The notes below the pieces were generated by a model that saw only the letters and a list, made by a program, of their open reading frames with translations, had not been told where the DNA came from and did no database searches. From positions 43,256,394-43,320,393 of the forward strand of contig OX123187.2 in NCBI GenBank assembly GCA_944739405.2: DNA of 64,000 nt. The letters run 5' to 3'. Of the stretch, positions 47,306 to 59,800 are shown piece by piece; the stretch's first letter is position 1, and each line of letters begins with the position of its first letter. The position numbers and the translations under genes were made by a program. The DNA is from Euclidia mi (lineage: Eukaryota > Arthropoda > Insecta > Lepidoptera > Erebidae).

Positions 47306-47503
47306 TAGCGCTCATAGCGAGACTTAGCTTGTCGTTCGTAACAGATCGGCAACGCTTGCACAGGTCGCCACTTGGATGGGTGACCGTGTGTGGCATTTAC
47401 ATCTGAGCGCTACCGTGCTTCGGAGGGCACGTAAAACCGTCGGTCCCGGTGCTTGTCTAAGGATAAGGATCGTTAGTCACTCACACGAAAAACAAACTAA
47501 CAA
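47306..47503 (+). mobile_element. 5S-rRNA-like SINE
   Basis: The 14-bp target duplication AACCAGAATAACTG (47292-47305 and 47504-47517) is present once in the left copy of block A, proving an insertion. The body includes CACTTGGATGGGTGACCG, matching the internal region of 5S rRNA, then CGTGCTTCGGAGGGCACG and GTCGGTCCCGG, with the A-rich end AAAAACAAACTAACAA. It fits a 5S-derived SINE; only part of the 5S sequence remains. Confidence 0.82.
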
Positions 47504-47524
47504 AACCAGAATAACTGTCAGATC

Positions 47525-47834
47525 CACAGAAATAAATAGTAATAGAATGGTGTATGTCACGTCATCGCGTACATTTCGCGCGTGCCACATTTCAGCAAGC
47601 CCCGCCCACAGTGACGTATAGATAATGAGGGGACACTAAGGAATTATTATCGATGTGTGTGTGTGATGTAGCTGTGGAAAATGAAATTGTGTTATTGTTT
47701 ATATAAAAATTGTCCATTGCTGATTGTCAGGCAGAATAATGTTGTACAACATGTGTAAACACATGCGCTATAGTGCAATAGTTTGACACGCGCACCACGC
47801 CCATGTCACCGTTCTATTACTATTTATTTCTGTG
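47525..47834. mobile_element. hAT-type MITE, 310 bp
   Basis: Perfect inverted ends CACAGAAATAAATAGTAATA..., 23 bp, with an 8-bp target duplication GTCAGATC (47517-47524 and 47835-47842). The left copy of block A has the intact empty site ACTGTCAGATCACTT (reversed, about 24913-24927). No coding. Confidence 0.95.
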
Positions 47835-48350
47835 GTCAGATCACTTAAGAGAAGCTAACATTTAATCCCCTAAAATCATAACATTATTTTTATCTTGCAG
47901 TCAGAGAACGGATAAAAGTAAATGGTAGACCTAACTATATTTTTATTGCAGTTCTTAGAAGCTAGTGTCGGTATTGAAATAAATATTATCTTTCTAGAAT
48001 GTCTAAAAAGAGCTGCATACTAAATGACTAATAAAGTAAAGAATACGCGATTATCCTTATTATTATTGTAAGCACAGACATCACAGCTCACGCATGCTGT
48101 ATGCGAATTAAGTTTCGTAAGTGATAATGTAAGTGTGGCAACAGTAGCTCATATACTTGCACCGTAAGTTCGCTATTGCTATGAATAAAGTCGTTCAACT
48201 GACGATAAAATCGCGTTTGTTGAATTAACATTTTTATGGTTCGACAGCACATGGCATAAAACCCCATTCATTAGACAACAGCAGGGACCTTTACGCTTTG
48301 GTGCGCTATCGAAAGTATTGTCCCCGATTTCGCATCAAATTCTAAAAATT

Positions 48351-48407
48351 GGGCAAGTGCGAATCGGACTCGCGCACGAAGGGTTCCGTACCATCATCTG
48401 TGAAAAT
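48351..48407 (+). repeat. 57-bp repeat fragment between 51-bp direct copies
   Basis: GGGCAAGTGCGAATCGGACTCGCGCACGAAGGGTTCCGTACCAT is a sequence seen at ends of lepidopteran transposons. It is flanked by two copies of a roughly 51-bp target (48299-48350 and 48408-48458). The left block A has a single copy at about 24366-24417. Confidence 0.8.
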
Positions 48408-49544
48408 TGGTGCGCTATCGAAATTATAGTCCCCGATATTGCAACAAATTCCAAAATTCAGCGACTGGCAATATTCTTTTTTATATTTCTCTGTCTTTTT
48501 TATGTATTTTTTATGATTGTCATAAACATGGAATGAAGGAGGTTTTATTAAACTTTGCATCCAATCGTTCACTTACCAAATTTTATGACATTATTATAAA
48601 ACTCGGTCCAATCAAGACAAAAATATTGACATTAATGGATGAAAAGGCAAGGATCTCAGTAGTATAGGAGGCATAACAAACAATTAAATGTAAATCTCTT
48701 GTCCCTCTCGTTAACTAATAATTTGCACATTTTTAAGATAAAACTGCCATTTATTTCTCGAGCAAAATTGTTTCGTAAATGGGTATAGGTACTTGTTGAA
48801 TTTGTTGCACTCAAGCCGGTAATTAGTTTTGGATTGGTGGCGTCGAGCGAGGACGGCGTCGTAGGGTGATGGCAGACGGGGCCAAAAATCACAAAGCATT
48901 ATAATGGATTTAGGAAGAAATTGTTGCGCTACTGTCCGGACAACGGAATACGGACACTTGAATTAATGAGACTACTTCACAAATCCTAAAATAGATGGCA
49001 ACTGTATTCTCAGGCTAATAACTTATTTGCAGTCACAGTTTTAAGTCACGAATTTAAGAAGTACTGTTTAATTCCGTTATAAATTAAATCCTTTGGCTGT
49101 TTTGTTGATCTAGGTGAGAGCTTTTTAAAAACTATGTAGATACTTATAAAAAATCGTGGAACTCGTTAGTAAGATTTAGAGACTACCTGAACAGCTATTT
49201 AATTCATTTTTTATGATATCGTCACAAAGACGAGAGAGAGAGCGAAAAATGGATATAAAATAAAGTCGATGGCATTTTTCAAAATGATTACCTATATAAT
49301 ATCTTTATGATATTATAATTTAGAGTTTATTCTTGGAACTATTTTTTGGTTTAAAATTTATCATTATTCAAAGTTCAGTCATAGACAAGTTTCTTGCTGC
49401 GTAGGTCCTCCAAAGCAATATAATAGTTAATTTGGTTATAAACTTAAATATACCACTTACTTACTTATATATTTGGTTTAGTAATGTACATTACCAGTGA
49501 TTTGTTTGTTGAATGTATTTGATTATTTTATTCCTGTATCCCAA

Positions 49545-50495
49545 TTACAAGCGCGGGCACACCCGTTGTCCCGCTATTATTATTCGCGATACGCTCACCG
49601 ATGCGCGGGCACACCGGTGTTCCCGCCGGTGCGATGCATTTAAAACCCAATTTTTTTATACACTGGGTTGATTTTTGTTCAACGATTTTTTTTCAGTGAG
49701 ACCATAGATAAATTGTGCATGTGTTTTAAAACGAATATAAGCACGGGCACCTTTCTATGAGCCAAAAAAAAAAAAACAAAATGTCACATTTCACTTGCGT
49801 ACGAGGCATGGCTGCGTCTAGTGCAGTGATGCAGTTATGATCGTTACCGCTATGGCAATATGGGTCATAATAGGGTGAACGTAGAAGAGCTTTGTAATTT
49901 GATCCATGGCTTAGTTTATTTATTTATTATACAAATTCCGTTCGTTTATTATCAAAGAAGGTATTTGAAATGAAAAAAGTAATATTTTACCTAGTCTTTT
50001 ATGGCAATTCTGTATGTCGTAAGCCATGTAAAAATTATTTTCATGGCTTTTAACTTGCGACGTGTACACAGCCGTCGCGTCGGCTTATCTCGGTATCGTA
50101 TTTCAAGGTCTGTTTATAGTAACTGTGAGATTGAACGTACTTTATTGTTTTATTTATTGAAGTATAGTTCTTGTTCATGGTGTTATAATAAGTAGTTACG
50201 ACATTTATGGATAAAACATTCATTTATATCGTCCTAACCTTTTAGAGACCTGAAAACACATTTACGAAATCTTATAAGATCTTATTAGAAACTTATGCCG
50301 ATCCACTTGTCGTGTTATTAGTATTTCCAATTAGAAAAACTATTCATAAAAACAACACAGCTTACAGAACAACGATAAGTGGTATCGTTTGTTTTTTATG
50401 GATGTTTATCTGAAGTGAGTCATAAGTGTGCGATAACACGCGCCATGTTTAAACACCATAAAAAAGTGACGTAACTGACGTAATCGAAAAAAAAA
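49545..50495. other. right-copy-only segment in block A
   Basis: Flanks match the left copy (near 23200 and 23255), where only about 45 unrelated bases occur. The segment starts with two 22-bp near-palindromes (49553-49574 and 49605-49626). There are no clear terminal repeats, no target duplication and no coding frame. Confidence 0.65.
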
Positions 50496-51099
50496 TCAAG
50501 TCCTAAACTCTCAACTCAGACTCAATAGATTACCCCAAACCAGATTCTTGGTAATCTATTTAGTAAACTGAGTAAATATACATTTTAATTTGGCTGTTGG
50601 ATATATGCTTGATGTTGTTGACCCGAAACTCGTTTAGTGGGCGTCTTTGGTAAGCTTAGTACAATTTACCTACACCTATTGAAAACAAAATACCTACTTA
50701 CCTATACAAACTTAAACAGACAATGCTGTTTAAAATTCTCAACTTTTGGAAAGAGTAGGTACAGTATATTGAACAAAGTCAATACAATAATATCAAACTG
50801 TGCCTATAGCCCTTATAGTACAGTATAAGCAGTGTTATTAAAATCCCTAAGCCACTAACACCGGAAGCGCCTGTCACGCGCCGCATGACGCTCGCAGTCA
50901 ACAAATTGCCTTCGGTTAGGAGCCACCATTCTCATTGTAGGCACGGCTCATCAGTCACACTGTGTCACCCCACCTATCCGCAATGGTATTAAATGATAAT
51001 TAATATGACAAATGTTTTGACACGTTTCAAAGGCTGTGTTGTCGTTAGGAAACCAACAGTCTCGATGTTATTGTATTATTTATTTGAATAATAATATCA

Positions 51100-51295
51100 T
51101 ACAACTCAGACATGAATATCTGATTCCAAATTTAGCAGAAATTGTACTATAGCAACCAGGTAAGTGATACGAGTGATATTATAGATAATTGACACTTCAT
51201 ACAAAATAAAAAACGCTCTTATCACATAAAGATTTGTCCTGAGTGGGTATCGAACCCACGACATCCGGTCGATTTAGCAGTCAGTCACGAATAGG
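51100..51295 (-). mobile_element. tRNA-headed SINE, right copy
   Basis: Reverse counterpart of 22395-22595: GGTATCGAACCCACGACATCC (reversed B box) and GGTACTATAGCAACCAGG-like body. Predates the duplication. Confidence 0.7.
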
Positions 51296-53494
51296 AAGTG
51301 AAATTTGTTATTTACGTAATTTAGCCCAAATTCATATACTGGCGTCCGGCATTCACATTTTAGTCTAACCAGATTTGATAGAATACTTATAATATTTTCC
51401 ACAGAGTAAGCCTGCCTCCATCTATCCACCGCTACTAAAAGGAATAGTTTAGGCTAGTACATATCAGAGTATTTAAGTATACTGACGTCTCGTAACGATT
51501 CCATAGCTTTGCGTGCCTGCTGGGACCGGTGACATCATTTTTTCAGAGGCATGAAGGTTATGATTTTGCTATGCGGTCACTATTCTATAAACTAGACGGT
51601 AACGAAGTTGCTTAACTTCACGTATCATTCGTGTAATAATGAATCAGCCACAGACTAGTCAGATTTTAGCAAAATAACATTATTATTCGGAAGTAAAATC
51701 ATGTAACGACTCTTCAAAGCTGTTTGTTGTTTGTTTTAAAACATAATTTCTAGTATAGGTTATTTCTTTTGAAACCATTACATTTCGCAAAGGAAATGAA
51801 TGTTGTCAAAGTTCGTCTTCTAATGAGACCTCATTAATTTACGTTTGCTGTAAATTAAGCTAAAAGTAAATGTCTCTACAAATTAAACATCAAACTGAGT
51901 CAGTAATGTATAACACTAAAATAAAATATAATGCATCCGTAACTGCCATTAAAATACACGTGTTGTTGTATCCTTTATGAACTAGGACGTCATTTTAACA
52001 CAATACTCTACCGAAACATAATTATCTGACACGAATACATAAAGTGAAATCATATGTCATAAATCAAACTGAAATAATCATCATCAATCAGAAAGGGACA
52101 CAAAAAGCATAAATACATACAACAAAAAAAATATTATAAAAACACACCCATCGGTAATACAGATAAAAATGAATAACACACAATACAATTATAAAAGGTC
52201 CCCTGCATGCGACGAAAAAGGATCTAATTCAGCATCAGACCCTGTTCGTGATACGTGCCAAACCAGTATAGGTAGGTAAGTACATCCAATTAACATATTA
52301 TTATGTTAATATTCATATACCTAAGTGAAAAAGAAAATATGTATTTGTATTTAAGCACATATTATTATATCCTCTAAATAACTAGGACTCATCAATGTTA
52401 AAATGCATGTCTACATCTTAGAGCAAAGTCTACCTTAATAACAGTGGGCTGACACTAGCAAAAATATTTTTTTACTCTGATTGGTAATTCTTGGCTGCAT
52501 ACAGGACTCTTCATCATGATTATATTAGTATAGAAACAGAGCTATATTTTCACACTGCATTTTCACATTTTTCTCGTTTTTTTTTTGCCAAACTATCGAT
52601 CTCTATCAAGCGCAATCATACACCATTCTTTTGTAGCTCCGTATTGTTTCTTAGAATTAACAACACTAAAGTCAACCTAAGCCTAAACGTCTCTTATTCA
52701 TCTGTCCGTCGGAAGCAATTGATTGGTTGCAGAGGAATTACAAATATTTTCATAAGAACATATTGTTTGACGGCCAGAACTATGGTCGTGCGTTTGCACT
52801 CGGCCTAACGTAATGTATACATTGACAAATGACACCTAATCCCTATCAAATATACAGGAACATCATTACCGCCACAATTAGGTTATCAAATTATCATGCT
52901 ACGCAAATTGCACGTATCTAGTACCTATTATAATTATGTGATGTGAACACTATCTATTTGTTGTCAAAACACACACGTGCTCTTCCCCGAATAACATAAT
53001 ACGCTACAATAGTTATCGGAAACTTAATTTTGATTGACAGACATAATTAAACTTAATTTACCGAACATATTAACTTACATAATGAGCTACTTCGCATGCG
53101 AAATTAACCAATAATAATGTTAAGGGCACACGCGATATCCATTTTGTGGTTAACCCTTAAAATACGATTGAACATTTTGAGGTAAAACTGGCGACGACTG
53201 CTACAACAAAATGGAATGCTCGCTTCTCTAATTCATAACAGAAATGATTGGTATTTAGATTTTACGCCCACATTTTGATGCAGCATCAATACCATTGTCG
53301 GTTTACCTCTAACAAATAACGTCAGCGTGGCGGGAATTTCCACAATTTTCACACTGATTCGGAGAAATAAAGGTCGAACCGTCATTAACAGGGATAAAAG
53401 GCGCAAACGCGTATAAAGGTTTGCCCCCGTAGTATTTTACTGATCGCTGTGATATGGTGCCACGACGTCATTGTGAAAATCTTCTCTACTGGAC

Positions 53495-53723
53495 TGTACG
53501 GGACAACTTGAAATGATACGATTGATATGAGTTGATAGAAATTAAGTTTATTGATATAAAATGATTAACAAGATGATTAATAATTGCTTATGATAAAATG
53601 ATAGAAAATGAGTACACGCGACGATGTTCGAACGCGAACTAACTTAGGATTTTACTTAATATGTAATGCACGCGGCGCGGCGTAATATTGCTGACAAACA
53701 GAATTGTACGGTTATACCGTACA
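53495..53723 (-). repeat. BEL2 3' LTR
   Basis: 229 bp, one difference from the other LTR (A at 53684 in TAATATT, G in TAGTATT). The end carries a small hairpin TGTACGGTTATACCGTACA (53705-53723). The neighbouring purine-containing stretch on the minus strand (CCCGGGAGCA) may serve as polypurine tract, but it is short. Confidence 0.95.
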
Positions 53724-53867
53724 TGCTCCCGGGTACGGGAGATGAAGATACTTAAATGCTAATGAGATAAAATGATAAAATTAATAAGTATCATAATAAA
53801 GTTTAAATGAAATTAAATTTAAATTGAAAGAACTAATGAAAGCCTAGTGTCTCTAGATTTGTCACTA

Positions 53868-56800
53868 TTAAAGTTTTTCATCGATAATGATTTTACGTAA
53901 AATAGGCGACGTGGCTTTGTTTTGTTTACACGCACTCATAGCATTCGATTGCTCACTTAAACACATTGCACGCACATTTATAGCATCCGGTTGCTCACTG
54001 ACACACTGAACTGATTGAACACTCATAGCACTCTGTAGCTGGTGGTCCTGCCTCGGTGCGCAGACTGGTGCGCTGCGCACGCGTCTCGCGCGCCGCCACG
54101 CATACACCACGGCTGCTGCCGCTGCTGCTCCCAACATCAAGTATATCACTGTGTAGTGATGTACGTCATGATAAGAGATAGAGTCCGCTAGAACCTCCTT
54201 CGCTTTCAGTTGCTCTAACTGCTTTTCGACTCGACCGATCAGGTGTTGTCGCTCCACGCGGTCGTGGTCGGTCTGTTCGTCGATTGAACTTATTGGTATT
54301 GACAGGTTGATGATGTTATTGATTGGTGGAATGTCTATATTGATAATATCTGCCTTAGCTTTTAGAGAATTTGTCAGTTGTTTATGTGAATAAATTGTAT
54401 AAACACCGCCTTTGATAACACACTCGTCACTAAGTGTAATAATACCGGCGTTAGTTAATTGCTCCGCCGTAACTTGATAGCCACATATCACTCGCACGGT
54501 GCATTGTCCACAGCAGAAATATAAATAAGTATTCAACTTATTAAGTGCGGTCCAAGTGTTTAAACAGATCGTGGAATCGGTTTTACATTGGTTCGAATGC
54601 TGATCTTTAACACAAAGATTTTCATCTGCTTGCATTTGATAAATTGGATGTTTTAAGGGACATATTTGGGATTCACTATCATAGAGTATACAAGTCTGCA
54701 AGTCATTGTCTGATATAGGTATGTAGGAGTCCTTCCGTATGTTTAGTGCAAGACGACTTGCGATAGGAATGATGCGGATCATATTTCTGCCAACTTCTCG
54801 CGGAATTGGAATTAAATTGTATAATTCGTAATTATCTCTGCTTACTAAAGGAATCTTTACTTCAAAAATTATAAACCTTTGTATGACTCTCGCTTTGACC
54901 TTGAGTAAATGATACATTTTTGATAGATCCGACTGTAAACTGTCTATTGGAAGAGTCAAATCTTTTGATATCTGGCTGCTTATTATGTTCAGTTCTTCCT
55001 TCAGCTGTGCAGGTGTTAACAAATGGAAGTTGAATCTTCTGTCGTAAATGGTTATGATAGTGTCTACTAACGTCTCCTGGATACCTTTAAGATTTATTAG
55101 GGCGTTATTGGCAATGATAGACGATATACTGAAGCTGCTTTGCATATTTGACTCTCGTATTTCGTCCTTTAGTGTGTTCAATCCCTTTTCTAAGTTGTTA
55201 AGGTGTTGATTAAATATTTTATGATGCTTATCCATTGCGTTTCCCATTCGCTGTATGATATTGTTTTCGGCTTCAATTATTGACGTTTGATTTTTCCATA
55301 AGGATAGTAGGTGTTTTTGATTGCTTCTGACCAGTTCGATATCCTTCTGATATTGCTGAGCAAACTCCTCATCCAGTACACCAAACAAACTGTGCGCGAT
55401 GTTACCTATGCCATTGATAAGGCCACGCTTACGTCTTACGCGTAGTGTAAATTGCTGATCGAGTAACATTCCATTGTAATGGTCAAGTTCAGCACACCCG
55501 TGACGTAGCTGTGTAAGGATTACGTCACATTGTGATATGTTTGTTGTCTTTGAACATATGTTTTCTAAATGACTAACATATTTTTTGAGTAAATCGAATC
55601 CCTGCCAGTATGGTTGCATGTCCTGATATACGATTAGATTCCACTCATCTCTTTCCAAGCGCATGTCCGAAAATTTATCAAAATAAATGCTTTGATTTGA
55701 ACTCAAACTTGTTATCTTGTAAGCACATCTTGCGGGTGTTATGATAAACAATAAGCATAGAAGAGCCAAGTAAATAAAATTGCATGCATGGGATTTTCGA
55801 CATTTTTGGCGATTTGATATGTTATTTGATGCTTCAGTTGTAGGTAATTGATTGTCTTGTGTTGACATTTGGGTCTTAACGTTACTGTTGCCATTTACAG
55901 GTTCATTTTCTGTGACCGGCAGTAGTGATAACTTGTTTATTGGTCTTTTTATAATGCCGTTTTTAGTTTTTAACGACACTACACGTACTAGGCCGTCTTT
56001 GCCAGGATGCTGTTCAATAATCCTTCCGAGGGCCCATTTTCCGGACGGTAGATTCGCATCGTTAATGATAACTATGTCGTTGATTTTCAGGTTAAGTTGC
56101 TTTTGTCGCCATTTACTACGCGCGGACAATTGACACAGGTATTCAGATTTCCACCGTTTCCAAATGTCATCGAACGTTTTTTGTACGAGCTGCCACCTTG
56201 TTCTTGCATCTCTTTCAGTTTCTATGATAGTAAGAGTTGGCCCACTCGCTAGAAAATGAGACGGAGTTAGGTAATCCATGTCATTCGGGTCATCACTTAA
56301 TGCGCATAACGGCCTAGAATTTAGGCACGCTTCTAATTGTGCTAATAGCGTCGAGTACTCTTCGTAGGTCAATTTCTGATCGCCTACTACGCGTTTGATG
56401 TGATGTTTGAGGCTCTTTACAGCAGCCTCCCAGAGTCCGCCTGCGTGCGGCCAGGAAGGCGCATTGAAGTGCCACTGGATTTGCATATCAGTTATTGCTG
56501 TGTAGAAGTCATTGTCAAGGGTTTTGTGAATGTTGATGTATTCCTCTTGCAATGCTCTATTTGCACCTACAAAATTTGTGCCATTGTCACTGTAAATATG
56601 GTTAGGAGACCCTCTTCGGGCGGCCATTCGCTTTAGGGCTGCTAAAAAGGAGGCTGAACTAAGATCTGAAACTAGTTCAAGGTGCACAGCCTTCGTCGCC
56701 ATACACACAAATACAGCGATATAACCCTTAGTGGTCTTAATGCCTCGTCCCTTACTTGCTTTCACATCGACGTAACCCGTGAAGTCAACGCCTGTATGCT

Positions 56801-59800
56801 GGAATGGTCGTGCTGGATTGCTTCGAGACATAGGTAGGTCACCCATCATTTGTGTATGCTTAATAGGGTTATGTCGCCTGCAAGTCACACAATTGCGAAC
56901 GCGCTTCTTTACAGCTCGAGTTCCTCCTATGATCCAATACTCTTGACGCAGCCACGCCAATGTTAAACGAGCTCCGCCATGGTAAGTCATTTTGTGGCCT
57001 TGATCGATTAGCAGATCAGTAAGATGACCGCTATGCGGTATGATAAGAGGATGCTGCATGTTTTGATTTATCCTCGCATTGCTTAATCTACCGCCTACTC
57101 TTAACAGTCCGTTTTTATCTAAATACGGATTTAAATTTAGTAGCTTGCTTCTTGCTTCAACTCGGCCATGCTTTTGTAGATTTTTGATATCCTCAGGGAA
57201 CTCACAATACTGATAGTGCTTGATAAGAATGTACTTTGCTTTTCTTAATTCACTGATTGTAAGATATGACGGCTTATGCTTTGATATTGATAGTGCTCGT
57301 AGTATCCACGCAAGAACACGAGTAAGTTTTGTTATATTGCTATACTTGTTCAATAGGTTGTCAATTACGTCATTTGATTGTTTTTGTATGGCGACGTTAA
57401 TTTGTGCAGATTTTCTTAATTCTTCGCTTGTGTTATATACCGGTTGGGTCTCCGAATTTTCGACTGGGTTAAATGATGATAACTGATTCGGTCCGTGCCA
57501 CCAAAGCGAATGATCCTTTAGCTGCTCTACGGACATGCCTCGGCTAGCACAATCAGCTGGGTTCTCAGCGGATTTTATATAACGCCAGCTTCCTGGTGGT
57601 ATGATATCGGTCACTTGCTTGACTCTGTTTGCCACAAATGGCTTCCAGCGGTTGGGGTCGCCCTGGAGCCATCCTAGTACTGCTGTTGAGTCCGACCATG
57701 CAAATATCGTAATATTGTGCCCGATAAAACATTGTGTAACCTTGCTGATTAGTTTTGAGAGTAATAAGGCGGCGCTTAACTCCAATCTGGGTAGGGTAAT
57801 GCTTTTGCTAATTGGAACGAGTCTTGTTTTGCCTGCCACTAATATTACAGATGACTTTTGATTGTCGTTTTGGTTTTTGATTTTACAATAAATTACACAT
57901 GCATAGGCCTTTATCGACGAGTCACAAAACCCGTGTAATTCGATATCTGCGTTATAGTTTGTTTCCAGCCATCTAGGTATCTTAAAACTATGTATTCCCT
58001 GTAAGTCTTGTGTAATTGCCAACCAATCCTTTAATATATTTTCGGGCACTTGATCGTCCCATTGTAATTGCAGCTCCCAGACTCTTTGAAATAAAAGTTT
58101 TAGCTTCGTTGTTACCGGAGACAACCATCCTAAGGGATCAAAGATTTTTGATATCTCTGACAAAAGTGTTCTTTTAGTAACCGGTTTTGAAGATGGTATA
58201 TCGATTTTACTTTGGAACGTAAATTGATCTTCTTTTGGATGCCAACGTAATCCAAGAGTTTTCGTGGACTCATGGTGCTTAAAATCAAATGCTTTGCTTG
58301 AACAGCTGACATCCTCAAGTAATTCTTCTCTGTTTGACGACCATTTTCTAAGGTTAAAACCCCCGGACCTCAAAAGTGCTATCAAGTCCTTCTGTAGCTG
58401 CTTTGCTCCATGTAAACTGAAATGACCCCCTAAATAGTCATCAGTGTAGAAGGCTTCTTCCAGGGCTTCTGCTGCTTCTGGATATTTGACCCGCTCATCG
58501 TTTGCTAGTTGTTTCAGCGTCATCATTGCTAGAAATGGCGCCGCTTTGGTACCGTAAGTGATGGTTGTGAGTTCATATTCACGTATATTCTGATCAGGCG
58601 TGTCACGCCAAATGATCTTTTGATATTGCAAATCTTCTTTGTGACAGAATATTTGCCTAAACATTTTTTCCAAATCTGCAGTAAAGGCGAATTGATATCT
58701 TCTCCACTTTAAAATTAATTTGAATAAATCCTGTTGTAAATTAGGACCGCTGTACATAAGATCGTTTAAACTAAACCCACTTGATGTTTTCGCTGACGCG
58801 TTGAATACCACGCGCAACGCGGTAGTACTTGAATCCGATCTTACTACACAATGGTGTGGCAAGTAACAACTTAATGAATGTTTATTCGTACTTTCTTGCA
58901 TATGACCTAATGTAATGTATTCGTTTATAAATGATTTATAGTTTGTCTGTATGTTAGGATGTTTTGATAATTTTTTCTCCAAATGATAAAACTGCGCTAG
59001 GGCCTTTTGCTTAGACTCTCCTAATTTTTCTTTGATATCTAGTTTCAAGGGCAATTTGACAACATAACGACCATCTTCTCTTCTTTTTGTTTCTTTCTTG
59101 TACTGTAGCACGCACATGTAGTCTTCTTCTGACAGTTCAGTATTGTTCTCAGAGATATCCTCAATCGCCCAAAACCTCTGAATGTTGTCTATGTTGTTTA
59201 GGACAACATTACACTGATAGGAGCGAACATTGCCGCACAGGATCCAGCCTAGGCGTGTTTGCTGAGCCACTAGCTGTGAATCGTAATCTTTGATGATGCC
59301 GCTCATGATGATCAAAGAGTAAACATCGGCACCTAATAGAACATCGACCGGACGACTGATATTGTATTCGGGATCTGCTAATTGGATGCCTTCGAGGCAA
59401 TCCCAAGTTGGCTTCGGGAATGATTGATTTGGTAAATTGCCTATTAAACTTTTCATTATGAATAATTCGCCATGGAATTTGAAGTCGTTTTGAATTGCTG
59501 ATGCATCAACTTTTATCACGCCCTTGCAGTTGCTTTGCTTAGCGCCTACTCCGAAAATAACTCCTTTGCATGCTTGACGAGGGAGGCCTAGTCTTTGGGC
59601 GGCATTTTCGGAAATCAGGGACATTTGTGATCCTTGGTCAATTAATGCTCGCAAATATTGATACGAGCCGTTTGCGGCCTTGATTTTTATTTGCGCAGTT
59701 GCTAATAAAGTTTCTAGAACATTTTCATTAGACACGTGTGTGACACTTTTACATAATTCCTTTTTATTTGATGAGCTAGGGCCGGCATCGGCGCTATTGT

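Larger units (their letters stand above)
46482..53494 (-). repeat. duplicated block A, right copy (inverted)
   Basis: Reverse complement of 20192-27560, resumed after BEL2 at 61852-61881. Extra material relative to the left copy: a SINE and a MITE at 47306-47834, a 57-bp insert at 48351, about 0.95 kb at 49545-50495, and BEL2. It lacks the piggyBac of the left copy. No frame is conserved between the copies. Confidence 0.92.

Noticed and set aside
47340..47440. Possible 5S rRNA gene
   Set aside because: Only the internal promoter-like part matches 5S. Target duplication and A-rich end show a SINE.
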